Notes: generated by a model from the sequence alone, not told the origin. Shown: positions 43,493-53,349, counted from the stretch's first letter. The stretch is DNA of 64,000 nt from Phnomibacter ginsenosidimutans (GCF_009740285.1 NZ_CP046566.1:3510658-3574657), one strand, 5' to 3'. Numbers and translations are program-made.

Positions 43493-44899
43493 ATGGTACA
43501 AGATTTTTTCCTATTGATGCGTTCTGAGCTGATGCTCATCCTCATCATTTTTGGGTTGCTCTTTTTGAAACTGGGCAATGCCCGTTTGAAAAATGAAACA
43601 GTGATGAACATGGTGAATGCAGTATTGATAGCCACGCTGGCCATGGGCTTTTTGGTGAAGGATACCGGCATGATTTTCGGCAACATGTTTCATACCACCG
43701 ACTTAATCCGGCTGGAAAAAAACATCCTGACACTCGGCACCCTCATCATCTCATTGCAGAGTTATCAGTGGTTGAAGGCGCACAAACATGCCATGGAATT
43801 TTACCTCTTGCTCATCAGCACTTTGCTGGGTATGTTCTTCATGTTGTCGAGTGCCAACCTGCTCATGTTCTACCTCGGTTTAGAGCTGAGCACCATTCCA
43901 TTGGCAGCCATGGTCAATTTCGATTTGCACAAGAAACAATCGAGTGAAGCAGCGTTCAAAATGATTGTGTCATCTGCCTTCTCTTCTGCGTTGTTGCTCT
44001 TTGGTATTTCGTGGATGTACGGCATCGTGGGCAGTGTTAGCTATTCTGCTATTGCAGCCGCTGTAACCGGTAGCCCACTGGAAATATTCGCATTCGTGAT
44101 GATACTCGCAGGTTTTGGTTTCAAAATTTCTGCGGTACCGTTTCACCTGTGGACGGCTGATGTGTACGAAGGTGCTCCCATCCCAGTTACGTCTTACCTG
44201 AGTGTAATTTCTAAAGGTGCTATTTTGTTTGTGTTCATCACCGTGTTGTACAGTGTATTCCGCAGCATGGGCGATACCTGGTATTACATGCTGTACATCT
44301 TGTCTGTAGCTACCATGCTCATCGGCAACCTGTTTGCCATGCGTCAGCAAAACATGAAACGCTTCCTTGCTTTTTCTTCCATTGCACAGGTTGGTTTTAT
44401 ACTGCTGGGCATAAGCGGACAAAGCGTTGCCAGCAGTACATCGTTGATCTTTTTTGTACTTATTTACATCTTCAGCAATCTGGCTGCGTTTGGTGTGGTA
44501 TCGCTGGTAAGCAGCGCCTACGACAAAGAGAAAGTGGATGATTACAAAGGCTTCTACCAAACCAATCCGCTGCTGGCATGGACACTGGCCATTGCGTTGT
44601 TTTCACTGGCGGGTATTCCACCTACGGCTGGTTTCTTTGGTAAGTTCTTTTTGATTCTGGCTGGTGCGGCCAAAGGCAACTGGTTGCTCATTACCATTGC
44701 TGCGCTGAACATGATTATTTCTTTGTACTACTACCAGCGGGTGGTAAAAGCCATGTTCATGGATCACAATGCTGCGCCGTTGGAAAAAATCAATACACCA
44801 TTGTCACCCAAAATTGCACTCATCATTTGCATCGCTGGCATTTTAATAACAGGCTTGTACAGTGGCGCCTACGAGTACATTTATCAACTGGTTTCGTAA
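43493..44899 (+). CDS. nuoN: Complex I subunit N (antiporter-like)
   Basis: A 468-residue proton-pumping subunit. LLMFYLGLELSTIPLAAMVN has the conserved Glu of TM5, KISAVPFHLWTADVYEGAPI is the NuoN signature, and FSSIAQVGFILLGI and SLAGIPPTAGFFGKF follow in order. Last subunit gene of the operon. Confidence 0.95.
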   Translation: MVQDFFLLMRSELMLILIIFGLLFLKLGNARLKNETVMNMVNAVLIATLAMGFLVKDTGMIFGNMFHTTDLIRLEKNILTLGTLIISLQSYQWLKAHKHAMEFYLLLISTLLGMFFMLSSANLLMFYLGLELSTIPLAAMVNFDLHKKQSSEAAFKMIVSSAFSSALLLFGISWMYGIVGSVSYSAIAAAVTGSPLEIFAFVMILAGFGFKISAVPFHLWTADVYEGAPIPVTSYLSVISKGAILFVFITVLYSVFRSMGDTWYYMLYILSVATMLIGNLFAMRQQNMKRFLAFSSIAQVGFILLGISGQSVASSTSLIFFVLIYIFSNLAAFGVVSLVSSAYDKEKVDDYKGFYQTNPLLAWTLAIALFSLAGIPPTAGFFGKFFLILAGAAKGNWLLITIAALNMIISLYYYQRVVKAMFMDHNAAPLEKINTPLSPKIALIICIAGILITGLYSGAYEYIYQLVS

Positions 44900-45040
44900 A
44901 GTATTTTGAGTTTTTGGTTTGTTGTTTGTGGTTTTTAGTTCTTACTGTTTCGCTTCATTTCAAATTCAATCAGGTTTCATTTCATGAAAAAAGTAACTCC
45001 CGAGGAACCAAAAACGAAAAACAAAAAATAAATAATAAAT

Positions 45041-45439
45041 ATGGCTATCAATAAAAACCATCCATTTGAAGACCTGAACGGTGTGAAATGTGCCGTGGTG
45101 GAAACCAATGTGTCGCAAGACAGAGTCGACTTTTTGAAGCCATTGCTGGAGCACAACGGATACGAAGTGGTGATTGCAGCTGCAGCGCCCCCCAAAGCAG
45201 CCAAACCAGCGGCAGCGCCTGCTGAAGGCGAAGCGGCTCCGGCAGTGGAAGCACCGCCTGCGCCCAGCTTGTTTACCATTGGCGTAACCGATGTAAAATT
45301 CAACGCCGTGAATGCGGTGTTTGGTCGCTTGTTAAAAACACCAACTGGCCAGATTGTAACACAAGCCTATTGGCTTCAAAAAGAAACCGTGAGTGACCCT
45401 GAAACACCGTACTACGAAAAGCGGACACTGTTTCAGTAG
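45041..45439 (+). CDS. Unknown protein with Ala/Pro-rich linker, downstream of nuoN
   Basis: A 132-residue soluble protein in two parts. Residues 1-48 form a compact alpha/beta segment (GVKCAVVETNVSQDRVDFLK, PLLEHNGYEVVIA), and residues about 80-132 a second one (LFTIGVTDVKFNAVNAVFGR, QAYWLQKETVSDPETPYYEK). They are joined by about 30 residues of Ala, Pro, Lys and Glu (the AAPPKAAKPAAAPAEGEAAP type), a flexible linker. I do not recognise the family. It follows nuoN by 141 bases in the same direction and may be co-transcribed, but nothing in it indicates a complex I role. Confidence 0.6.
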   Translation: MAINKNHPFEDLNGVKCAVVETNVSQDRVDFLKPLLEHNGYEVVIAAAAPPKAAKPAAAPAEGEAAPAVEAPPAPSLFTIGVTDVKFNAVNAVFGRLLKTPTGQIVTQAYWLQKETVSDPETPYYEKRTLFQ

Positions 45440-45454
45440 CTTTTATTTTCATCC

Positions 45455-45497
45455 GAATTGACTCAATCACCCAATTAACCAATTGACTCATTTCCTC
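45455..45497. repeat. AATTGACTCA/CCAATTAACC low-complexity repeat
   Basis: AATTGACTCAATCACCC, AATTAACC, AATTGACTCATTTC units just before the lipoprotein start; the inverse type of the tract at 39542-39600. Confidence 0.55.
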
Positions 45498-46076
45498 ATG
45501 AAAAAATGGGCCATCATTCCATTGTTGTTTGCAGCCATTGGCTACCAAAGTTGCCTTGAAGAAACACCCATAGCAGAGCAGCAGCAGTATTTGCAACGTG
45601 GCGATAGTATTGCTACTGCTACGTTTGATACGCTCCGTAACTCGTTACTGCAAGCCATGGAAACCAAAGGCATTGCAGGGGCCGTTCGGTTTTGTAACGT
45701 GCAGGCATTGCCCATCACTTCATCGCTGGCCAAAGATGGTATTACCATTCAAAGAGTGGCAGAACGATTTCGCAATCCGGCAAATGCATTAGACAGTGCA
45801 GACAGCAAACAATGGCAACTATTTGCGCAGCTAAAAGCCAGAGGCGATAGCCTTACCAGCGTAGTACAGGAAACGGAAACTGCGTTTGTTTTTTACAAAC
45901 CCATCATTATGAATCCGCTCTGTGGCAATTGCCACGGCAATAAAGCCATGGGCATGCAACCCGAAGTGTTGGCCGTTATCGACTCACTGTATCCAAAAGA
46001 TAAAGCCCTTGGATTTGTGAAAGGTGATATCCGCGGACTTTGGAAAATTACCTTCCCAAAACCTTTTACCGATTAA
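45498..46076 (+). CDS. DUF3365 / Tll0287-like c-type haem lipoprotein
   Basis: A 192-residue exported protein. The N-terminus is a lipoprotein-like signal (MKKWAIIPLLFAAIGYQSCL, candidate acylated Cys19 followed by Glu-Glu). The Tll0287-like DUF3365 domain is recognisable by FDTLRNSLLQAMETKGIAGA, VRFCNVQA, RVAERFRNPANALD and the C-terminal CGNCHG (CxxCH) haem-attachment site with PEVLAVIDSLYPKDKALGF after it. It should bind one haem c in the periplasm, acting as sensor or electron carrier; the function is unsettled in the family. The ATG at 45498 is used instead of the upstream TTG. Its stop overlaps that of the convergent GH95 gene. Confidence 0.85.
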   Translation: MKKWAIIPLLFAAIGYQSCLEETPIAEQQQYLQRGDSIATATFDTLRNSLLQAMETKGIAGAVRFCNVQALPITSSLAKDGITIQRVAERFRNPANALDSADSKQWQLFAQLKARGDSLTSVVQETETAFVFYKPIIMNPLCGNCHGNKAMGMQPEVLAVIDSLYPKDKALGFVKGDIRGLWKITFPKPFTD

Positions 46077-48568
46077 GGCTTTTGTGTCAGTAAGTAATAT
46101 TTACCTGCTTGTGTGTTGAAACGCATCACATAGCCAATGGCTGTTTTTTCTGCCGCTACTGCCATACCATTTACCAATAGTGGTGCAGCACTACGTACCA
46201 CACATACGCCACCGTTGCGGGATTGTATGCCTGCTCTTTGCAAAGCATTGTTTTGCCAAGTAAGCGACACTACAAAATTACCCCGGCCTACCAGGCCACT
46301 TACATGCCCGCTATGCCAGGCAGTGGGCAATGCCGGCAGCAAATGCAATTCGTTATCCTGGCTTTGCAGCAGCATTTCTGAAACACCTGCGGTACCGGCA
46401 AAATTGCCATCAATTTGAAAAGGCGGATGCGCATCAAACATGTTAGGATAAATACCTCCACCAGACATCACAATACCATCCTCCCGCACCAATCGCATCA
46501 GGTTGCGGTACAGTTTGTATGCATGATCGCCATCCAGTAGTCGTGCCCAAAAATTTACTTTCCAACCAAGGCTCCATCCTGTGCCACCATCACCACGCAT
46601 CAGCAGTGTTTGCTTCGCCGCAGCGGCTAAGGCTGGTGTTCGGGTTGCTGAAATCAATTTTGCAGGATACAGAGCATACAAATGCGAGACATGCCTGTGT
46701 TCGGGGTCTACATCCACAACATCGTTGTACCACTCCTGCAATTGGCCTTTGCTACCAATTTGAAATGGATGCAATAATGCTTTTGCTTGTTGTACAGAAT
46801 CAATAAAAGCTTTGTCTGATTGCAACACTTGTTGCGCTGCAATCAGGTTGTCAAACAAATCTTTGATGATGGACATATCCATGGTAGAGGCAATGGTCAT
46901 GCCTGTTTTTTTGTTGCCATCATAGTAATAGTCGTTTTCCGGCGAAGTAGATGGTGCTGTTACCAATCGGCCATTGGCATCGGGTATCAACCATTGCAGT
47001 GTGAACTGGGCAGCGCCTTTCATTAATGGATAGGCAGTGTCTTTCAAGAACTTTTTGTTGCCTGTAAACTGATAATGTTCCCACGCATGCCGGCTGAGCC
47101 AGTTAGCCCCCATGGCCCAGTTGGCCCATTTAGGATCGCCTTTGCCGGTATCGCCTACCGGATTGCTCAGCGCCCAAATATCTGAGTTGTGATTGACTAC
47201 CCAACCACTGTTGATGTTGTAAAAGTTCTTCGCCGTAACTGCACCTGTAACCGCCAGCTTGTTTAAAAACCCTAATAACGGTTGGTGCATTTCAGCAAGA
47301 TTCGTAGCCTCTGCCGGCCAGTAGTTCATTTGCACGTTGATGTTTGTGGTATAGTTGGAACTCCACGGTGCCCGCAGCTCTTTGTTCCAAATGCCTTGCA
47401 AATTCGCCGGCACATTGGGCGTTTGCGAACTACTGATGAGCAGGTAGCGACCATACTGAAAATAGAGCACTTCCAAACCGGGGTCGTTGGCACCTTTCGT
47501 GTAGGCTTCCAATCGCTGATCCGTAGGCACAGCAACCATGGCATCCTTCTCTTCATTCAACCACATGGTTACCCGGTTGAAATAATGTTGAAATGCCTCG
47601 CTGTGTTTGCTACGCAACTGAAAGTAAGGCAACGCTTTTGTCACGTTCAGGTATTGCTGCATCAAAGCCAACTCATCTTTTCCCTCACTATCAGGGCATT
47701 TATCAAAGCCATTAAAACTGGTGGCTGCTGAAATGTGCAACGTCACAGTTGTGCCATTGCTTACTTGCAGGCCGCTGGTATCTATCTCTAGGCTACCATC
47801 TTGCAAGGCTACCTGTATACCCATGGCAAAACGCATGCCCCGGCAACCATTGGTATCATTCTGAATCACAGGTTCTTTATTGACACGGAAATAATTCGGA
47901 TCAACATGTGCCGGCGCTTTGCCTTTGATGAGCAGCATTTGCTGAGCGGCCATTGCTACCGGCTGTATCCGCATCAGGCTAGATGCACGAATGCGCAGAT
48001 TCAATTGCCCCTGTTTGCTGGCCGTGATGCGTACAATCAAATTTCGATGCGCTGCAGAAGCAAATACTTCTCGTTTGTACTGCACTCCATTGGCAGTGAA
48101 AGAAGTAATGGCCATGGCATCAGCCAACTTCAATGTGCGTTGATAATCGGTTACTGTTGCAAGGCCCAAGTCTTGCTCAATGTGCACATCGCCCATGGGC
48201 ATGTAGCTTTCCGAATACAGGCCCTGCATCTTTTTTACCAGGCGGTTGGCCTCTTCATATTTACCCGCAAACAATGCTTCTCTTACTTTGGGTAAATATG
48301 AAGCCGAAGCCGGATTGGGATTGGGATTGATAGGACCACCACTCCACAACGTAGCTTCATTCAGCTGCAGCAATTCATGTTCGATGCCTCCAAATACCAT
48401 GGCGCCTAACTGACCGTTGCCTACAGGCAAAGCTTCTGTCCATTTTTGGGCTGGCTTATCGTATAGCAATTGTAAAGATGATTGTGCAATGGCCGGAGTA
48501 AACACAGCGCTTTGCAGCATTAGCACAAATAGCCAACCTATGGTACGGGTAACGTTATTTTTTTGCAT
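46073..48568 (-). CDS. Glycoside hydrolase family 95 (alpha-L-fucosidase/galactosidase)
   Basis: An 831-residue secreted glycosidase. Signal peptide residues 1-29 (ending PAIAQ). The N-terminal beta domain opens with WTEALPVGNGQLGAMVFGG and LNEATLWSGGP, the GH95 hallmark. The (alpha/alpha)6 catalytic domain has TTNINVQMNYWPAEATNL (the Asn pair that activates water), APSTSPENDYYYDG (general-acid Glu) and FDAHPPFQIDGNFAGTAGV (Asp). It inverts the anomeric centre and releases terminal L-fucose or L-galactose from plant or animal glycans. The ATG at 48568 begins the signal peptide. There is no T9SS tail and no SusCD pair nearby, so it is not in an obvious polysaccharide-utilisation locus. Confidence 0.93.
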   Translation of the reverse strand: MQKNNVTRTIGWLFVLMLQSAVFTPAIAQSSLQLLYDKPAQKWTEALPVGNGQLGAMVFGGIEHELLQLNEATLWSGGPINPNPNPASASYLPKVREALFAGKYEEANRLVKKMQGLYSESYMPMGDVHIEQDLGLATVTDYQRTLKLADAMAITSFTANGVQYKREVFASAAHRNLIVRITASKQGQLNLRIRASSLMRIQPVAMAAQQMLLIKGKAPAHVDPNYFRVNKEPVIQNDTNGCRGMRFAMGIQVALQDGSLEIDTSGLQVSNGTTVTLHISAATSFNGFDKCPDSEGKDELALMQQYLNVTKALPYFQLRSKHSEAFQHYFNRVTMWLNEEKDAMVAVPTDQRLEAYTKGANDPGLEVLYFQYGRYLLISSSQTPNVPANLQGIWNKELRAPWSSNYTTNINVQMNYWPAEATNLAEMHQPLLGFLNKLAVTGAVTAKNFYNINSGWVVNHNSDIWALSNPVGDTGKGDPKWANWAMGANWLSRHAWEHYQFTGNKKFLKDTAYPLMKGAAQFTLQWLIPDANGRLVTAPSTSPENDYYYDGNKKTGMTIASTMDMSIIKDLFDNLIAAQQVLQSDKAFIDSVQQAKALLHPFQIGSKGQLQEWYNDVVDVDPEHRHVSHLYALYPAKLISATRTPALAAAAKQTLLMRGDGGTGWSLGWKVNFWARLLDGDHAYKLYRNLMRLVREDGIVMSGGGIYPNMFDAHPPFQIDGNFAGTAGVSEMLLQSQDNELHLLPALPTAWHSGHVSGLVGRGNFVVSLTWQNNALQRAGIQSRNGGVCVVRSAAPLLVNGMAVAAEKTAIGYVMRFNTQAGKYYLLTQKP

Positions 48569-48635
48569 GGCATCCAATCTTAAGTCGGCTAAAAATAAAA
48601 GAAGAACCATCAGGAACCGTCATGCCCTGCATTCT

Positions 48636-48675
48636 TTAAAAAATAAAAAAACGGACGACTGAATCAGCCGTCCGT
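48636..48675 (-). terminator. Terminator of the PFOR operon
   Basis: An 11-bp stem (ACGGACGACTG/CAGCCGTCCGT, one mismatch) with an AAT loop, followed on the minus strand by seven T residues and a second T-rich tract. It ends the operon after the dihydroorotate-dehydrogenase-like gene. Confidence 0.85.
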
Positions 48676-48695
48676 TGATATGGTTGCGATATTGC

Positions 48696-49685
48696 TTATC
48701 GCTTGCTTTCCAAAATTTTGATGTAGTTGGCTCTTTCGTAAGCAGTGGGGTCAGAAATGTTTTGCTGACTCATAACGCCTTTGAAAGCCTGGATGCTTTC
48801 AAAACCTTTTGCCTTCATCCAGTTGCGAATGCCATGGTTCATCACCGTGATGTAATCAATACCGTTGCGGTACAAAGTAGAAGCCGTCATAGCAACATCG
48901 GCACCGGCCAGCAAATATTTAATCACTTCAATTTCGCTATTGACACCACTGGTAGCCGCCAGCGATACCGGCACACGACCATGCAAGATTGCCAGCCACA
49001 ACAGCGGCAAACGTATTTCAGTGGCTTCACTGTATTGCAGGTTCGGCAATACTTTCAACTGCTGAATATCAAAATCGGGTTGGTAAAAACGGTTGAACAA
49101 TACGAGACCGTTGGCACCTTCTTCGTACAAGCGACGAGCCATATTGCCAATAGCACTAAAGTACGGACTCAGTTTCACAGAAACAGGAATACGTACTGAA
49201 CGGCGAATGGCTTTTACAATATCTACATAGCGTTGTTCTACCTGAGCAGCGTTGGTATGAATATCCGCGGGAATGAAAAAGATGTTTACCTCCAATGCAT
49301 CAGCACCGGCTTCTTCAATCAGCTTGGCATACTCAATCCATCCTTCGTTGGTCACACCATTGAGGCTACCAATAATGGGCAATGAAGTACGGGCTTTTGC
49401 CTGACGAATTTTTTCGAGGTACTCATATGGCCCTACATGATAGTCTTCAATACCAGGAAAAAAATCGGACGCTTCAGCAAAAAGATTGCTGGTGTTTTGC
49501 GAGATGGCATCATAACGGGCAGCATCCTGTCGAATTTGTTCTTCAAACAATGAGAACATCACCACAGCGCCTGCTCCGGCATCTTCCATGCGTACAATAT
49601 TGCTGATGTCTTCGCTCAGCGTACAGGCAGAAACCACCACCGGTGATTCCAGTTTCAGGCCCAGGTAATTGGTAGAAAGATTCAT
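48696..49685 (-). CDS. Dihydroorotate dehydrogenase-like FMN protein
   Basis: A 329-residue TIM-barrel flavoprotein. NLSTNYLGLKLESPVVVSAC, IIGSLNGVTNEGWIEYAKLI, GADALEVNIFFIPAD, VSVKLSPYFSAIGNMARRL and SLAATSGVNSEIEVIKYLLA match the DHOD-like family adjacent to pyruvate:ferredoxin oxidoreductase genes in several phyla. The usual catalytic Cys/Ser loop and orotate-binding Asn set of true PyrD are only partly kept, so it probably does not serve pyrimidine synthesis. A Met two codons upstream (49691) is an alternative start. It is third in the operon, 86 bases after nifJ. Confidence 0.85.
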   Translation of the reverse strand: MNLSTNYLGLKLESPVVVSACTLSEDISNIVRMEDAGAGAVVMFSLFEEQIRQDAARYDAISQNTSNLFAEASDFFPGIEDYHVGPYEYLEKIRQAKARTSLPIIGSLNGVTNEGWIEYAKLIEEAGADALEVNIFFIPADIHTNAAQVEQRYVDIVKAIRRSVRIPVSVKLSPYFSAIGNMARRLYEEGANGLVLFNRFYQPDFDIQQLKVLPNLQYSEATEIRLPLLWLAILHGRVPVSLAATSGVNSEIEVIKYLLAGADVAMTASTLYRNGIDYITVMNHGIRNWMKAKGFESIQAFKGVMSQQNISDPTAYERANYIKILESKR

Positions 49686-49771
49686 ATGCATTGAAATACC
49701 GCTACACTACCAACGCAAGGCCGGTATTGTAGCGGAGTTTTGTTAAGAGTGAATAATCATCATGCACGTAT

Positions 49772-52700
49772 TTATGCAACTGGTACAAAGTCGCTGGCAG
49801 ATTTGGTAGCCAGCTCTTCGTAGTTTTTCCAACGAAGGTTCACCAGCTCTTGTGCCAGGTTCATCAGGCGTTCGGCTTGCTCCGGATTAGAGTTGACCAA
49901 TACTTTGTAACGCAGCTCATTGTATGCATAGTCTTTCATTGGCATGGATGGACGCTGCGAATCGAGCACAAACGGATTCAGTTTTTTGCGGCGCAACATG
50001 GGGTTGTAGCGCAGCAGCGGCCAGTAACCACTGTGTACGGCTTTCGTTTGCTGATTGAGTCCATCTTTCAAATCGTAGCCGTGTGCAATACAATGGCTGT
50101 ACGCCAAAATAAGCGATGGTCCGTCATAGGCTGCTGCTTCCCGCATGGCCAGCAAGGTTTGCTGCGGATTGGCGCCCAATGCTACACGGGCTACATACAC
50201 ATTACCATAGCTGATGGCCTGCATGGCAAGGTCTTTTTTACCTACCTGCTTACCAGCTGCTGCAAACTTGGCAGTAGCAGCTGTTGGTGTACTCTTACTG
50301 CTTTGTCCACCAGTGTTGCTGTACACTTCTGTATCCAGCACAATTACGTTTACGTTACGTCCGCTGGCCAGTACGTGGTCGAGGCCGCCGTAGCCAATAT
50401 CATAGGCCCATCCATCGCCACCAACCAACCACACACTGCGTTTCACCAGTTGGTCGGCTACACTCAGCAGTTGACGAGACAATGAATCTTCTTTGGTACG
50501 CAAAATGCTTTTCAGTTCTTTCACTCTTGCCCGCTGTGCCACCACTTCGCTTTCCATTTCTTGTGGCGCATCCAAAATACTGTTGGCCAATTCTTCACCT
50601 ACAGTAGGCGCCAGCTGACGAAGGATGGTTTCTGCCATTTCAAACTGCTTATCGGCAGTGATGCGCATACCCAAACCAAACTCAGCGTTGTCTTCAAACA
50701 AAGAGTTGCTCCATGCCGGGCCTTGTCCGTCTTTGTTTTTAGCCCATGGCGTAGTAGGCAGGTTACCTCCGTAAATAGAAGAACAACCTGTAGCATTGGC
50801 TACCAGTAACCGATCGCCAAACAATTGGGTGAGCAGCTTGAGGTATGGCGTTTCACCACAACCGGCACAGGCACCACTAAACTCAAACAATGGCTCGAGG
50901 AACTGTGCACCATGTACGGTAGAGAAGTTGATGCGTGAACGATCGTTCCAGGGAATGTTTTCGAAATATTCGATGCTGGCTTTTCCTGTTTCGAGTATAG
51001 GCGCTTTATCAGCCATGTTGATGGCTTTCTTGCTGCGATCATTCGGATCACTGGCAGGGCAAGCATCTACGCACAATGTACAACCCGTGCAATCTTCGAG
51101 GTACACTTCTAATGTGTACTTGGTTTCAGGAAAACCACGTGCATTGATGGGTGCAGATTTGAAACCTTCCGGAGCTTTTTCCAAAAAGTCTTCGTGGTAA
51201 AATTTGGCCCGGATTACACTGTGCGGACAAACGAACGAACAGTTACCGCACTGAATACACAGGTCAGGTTCCCATACAGGCACCAAATCGCTGATGTTGC
51301 GCTTTTCATACTGCGTGGTAGCACTGGGCCATGTACCGTCGATGCTGATAGCACTCACCGGTAATTCATCACCATGACCGGCCAGCATGGGCCCAATCAC
51401 ACTTTTCACAAACTCAGGTGCGTTACTACTTACACTTTGCAGGCTGGCTGTGGCAGCAGTAGCAGTGGCAGGAATGGTTACCTGATGCAAGTGATCCAGT
51501 GTAGCATCCACGGCCTGGAAGTTTTTCTCTACAATAGCCCTACCCTTTTTGCTGTAGGTTTTTTCAATAGCATGCTTGATTTCTGCAATGGCTTCTTCTT
51601 TGGGCAGCACTTCGGCCAGTGCAAAAAAGCAGGTTTGCATAATGGTGTTGATGCGGGTACCCATACCGTTTTCACGGGCTACAGTAGTGGCATCAATCAC
51701 GTATACTTTTATCTGTTTGTCTATGATTGTTTGCTGCACGTTGCCGGGCAGGTTGTTCCAAACTTCATCTTTGTTGAAAGGACTATTGATGAGGAAAATC
51801 GCACCGGGTTTGGCAAACGAGAGCATCTCTACTTTTTCAGTAAAGTTGAACTGGTGACAAGCGATGAAATCGGCCTGAGAAACGAGGTATGGTGCCTTAA
51901 TCGGATTCTTGCCAAAGCGTAAATGTGAAACCGTTCTGGCACCTGATTTTTTAGAGTCGTATACAAAATAACCCTGGCCATACATCGGTGTGTTTTCACC
52001 AATGATTTTGATGCTGTTTTTGTTGGCACCTACTGTACCATCAGCACCAAGGCCAAAGAACAACGCCTGCCGCCAGCCACTTTCGTCGAGTGTAAATGAT
52101 GGATCGTAGCTGAGGCTGGTATGCGACACGTCATCGTTGATACCAATGGTGAAATGATTTTTAGGTTTCACTTTTTTCAGCTCATCAAATACGGCTTTTA
52201 CCATGGCGGGTGTCCACTCCTTGCTACTCAAACCATAGCGGCCACCAATGAGGCGGGGCAGTTGAGCCAGCATGCCTTGTTGGAATGCCTGCACCAGCGA
52301 AGCCAACACATCCTGAAACAGCGGTTCGCCACTGGCACCGGGTTCTTTGGTACGGTCAAGTACAGCAATGCTTTGCACGGTAACGGGCAATGCCTTTATG
52401 AAGTAATCCATATCGAACGGACGATACAGCCGAATGAGCAATACACCTGTTTTTTCGCCAGCGGCATTCAGCGCTGCGGCAGTTTCGGCAGCGGTTTCGC
52501 CACCACTACCCATGATGATCATGACGCGGTCAGCATCGGCTGCACCATAGTATTGGTACAACTCATACTGACGACCGGTATGCTGTGCAAACTCTTGCAT
52601 AGCTGCATGCACGATACCTGGTGTAGCACTATAAAAATTATTGACAGTTTCACGACCCTGGAAGTAAACGTCTGGATTTTGTGCCGTACCACGAATGAAA

Positions 52701-53347
52701 GGATTATCGGGGTTCAATGCACGGCTGCGATGCTCAAACAACAGGTCATCGGTAATCATGCTGCGCATCACATCTTCCGGTATCAATTCAATTTTGCTCA
52801 CTTCGTGAGAAGTACGGAAGCCATCAAAAAAATGAATGAACGGAATGCGGGACCGCATGGTAGCCGCTTGTGCAATCAATGCCATGTCGTGTGCTTCTTG
52901 TACAGATGCACTGCTCAGCATGGCATAACCTGTGGTGCGGGCTGCCATTACATCCTGGTGGTCGCCAAAGATGGACAGGCCTTGCGCCGCCAGCGAACGG
53001 GCCGCTACATGAAACACTGCTGGCGTTAATTCACCCGCAATTTTGTACATGTTGGGCAGCATGAGCATGAGCCCTTGCGATGCCGTAAATGTGGTAGTGA
53101 GTGAGCCTGTTTGCAACGCACCATGCACGGTACCTGCAGCGCCACCTTCACTTTGCATTTCCATTACATCGGGTACATGGCCCCAAATATTTTTTGTGCC
53201 TTTGGCAGCCCACTCATCGGCCAGTTCGGCCATGGTGCTGCTGGGAGTAATGGGGTAAATGGCACATACTTCGTTGACCCTGTAAGCCACATACGCAGCG
53301 GCTTCGTTCCCATCAATTGTTGCGATTAATTTTTCGTTACTGGCCAT
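49772..53347 (-). CDS. nifJ: Pyruvate:ferredoxin (flavodoxin) oxidoreductase
   Basis: A 1191-residue single-chain enzyme, full length, that converts pyruvate and CoA to acetyl-CoA and CO2 and reduces ferredoxin or flavodoxin. Domain order is standard: alpha-type TPP domain (YPITPSSTMAELADEWAAKG, MLMLPNMYKIAGELTPAVFH), CoA-binding domain III, gamma domain (SHLRFGKNPIKAPYLV), two 4Fe-4S clusters (CIQCGNCSFVCPH and CTGCTLCVDACPA), then the beta-type TPP domain with GDGWAYDIGYGGLDHVLAS, TEVYSNTGGQSSKSTP and the extra cluster Cys in SGACAGCGETPYLKLL. An enzyme of this type is oxygen-sensitive in many anaerobes. It follows the SfrB-like gene by two bases. Confidence 0.96.
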   Translation of the reverse strand: MASNEKLIATIDGNEAAAYVAYRVNEVCAIYPITPSSTMAELADEWAAKGTKNIWGHVPDVMEMQSEGGAAGTVHGALQTGSLTTTFTASQGLMLMLPNMYKIAGELTPAVFHVAARSLAAQGLSIFGDHQDVMAARTTGYAMLSSASVQEAHDMALIAQAATMRSRIPFIHFFDGFRTSHEVSKIELIPEDVMRSMITDDLLFEHRSRALNPDNPFIRGTAQNPDVYFQGRETVNNFYSATPGIVHAAMQEFAQHTGRQYELYQYYGAADADRVMIIMGSGGETAAETAAALNAAGEKTGVLLIRLYRPFDMDYFIKALPVTVQSIAVLDRTKEPGASGEPLFQDVLASLVQAFQQGMLAQLPRLIGGRYGLSSKEWTPAMVKAVFDELKKVKPKNHFTIGINDDVSHTSLSYDPSFTLDESGWRQALFFGLGADGTVGANKNSIKIIGENTPMYGQGYFVYDSKKSGARTVSHLRFGKNPIKAPYLVSQADFIACHQFNFTEKVEMLSFAKPGAIFLINSPFNKDEVWNNLPGNVQQTIIDKQIKVYVIDATTVARENGMGTRINTIMQTCFFALAEVLPKEEAIAEIKHAIEKTYSKKGRAIVEKNFQAVDATLDHLHQVTIPATATAATASLQSVSSNAPEFVKSVIGPMLAGHGDELPVSAISIDGTWPSATTQYEKRNISDLVPVWEPDLCIQCGNCSFVCPHSVIRAKFYHEDFLEKAPEGFKSAPINARGFPETKYTLEVYLEDCTGCTLCVDACPASDPNDRSKKAINMADKAPILETGKASIEYFENIPWNDRSRINFSTVHGAQFLEPLFEFSGACAGCGETPYLKLLTQLFGDRLLVANATGCSSIYGGNLPTTPWAKNKDGQGPAWSNSLFEDNAEFGLGMRITADKQFEMAETILRQLAPTVGEELANSILDAPQEMESEVVAQRARVKELKSILRTKEDSLSRQLLSVADQLVKRSVWLVGGDGWAYDIGYGGLDHVLASGRNVNVIVLDTEVYSNTGGQSSKSTPTAATAKFAAAGKQVGKKDLAMQAISYGNVYVARVALGANPQQTLLAMREAAAYDGPSLILAYSHCIAHGYDLKDGLNQQTKAVHSGYWPLLRYNPMLRRKKLNPFVLDSQRPSMPMKDYAYNELRYKVLVNSNPEQAERLMNLAQELVNLRWKNYEELATKSASDFVPVA

Positions 53348-53349
53348 TG

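Noticed and set aside
48696-49685. Pyrimidine-pathway dihydroorotate dehydrogenase (pyrD)
   Set aside because: The sequence matches the DHOD-like group next to PFOR genes and lacks pyrimidine-gene neighbours.
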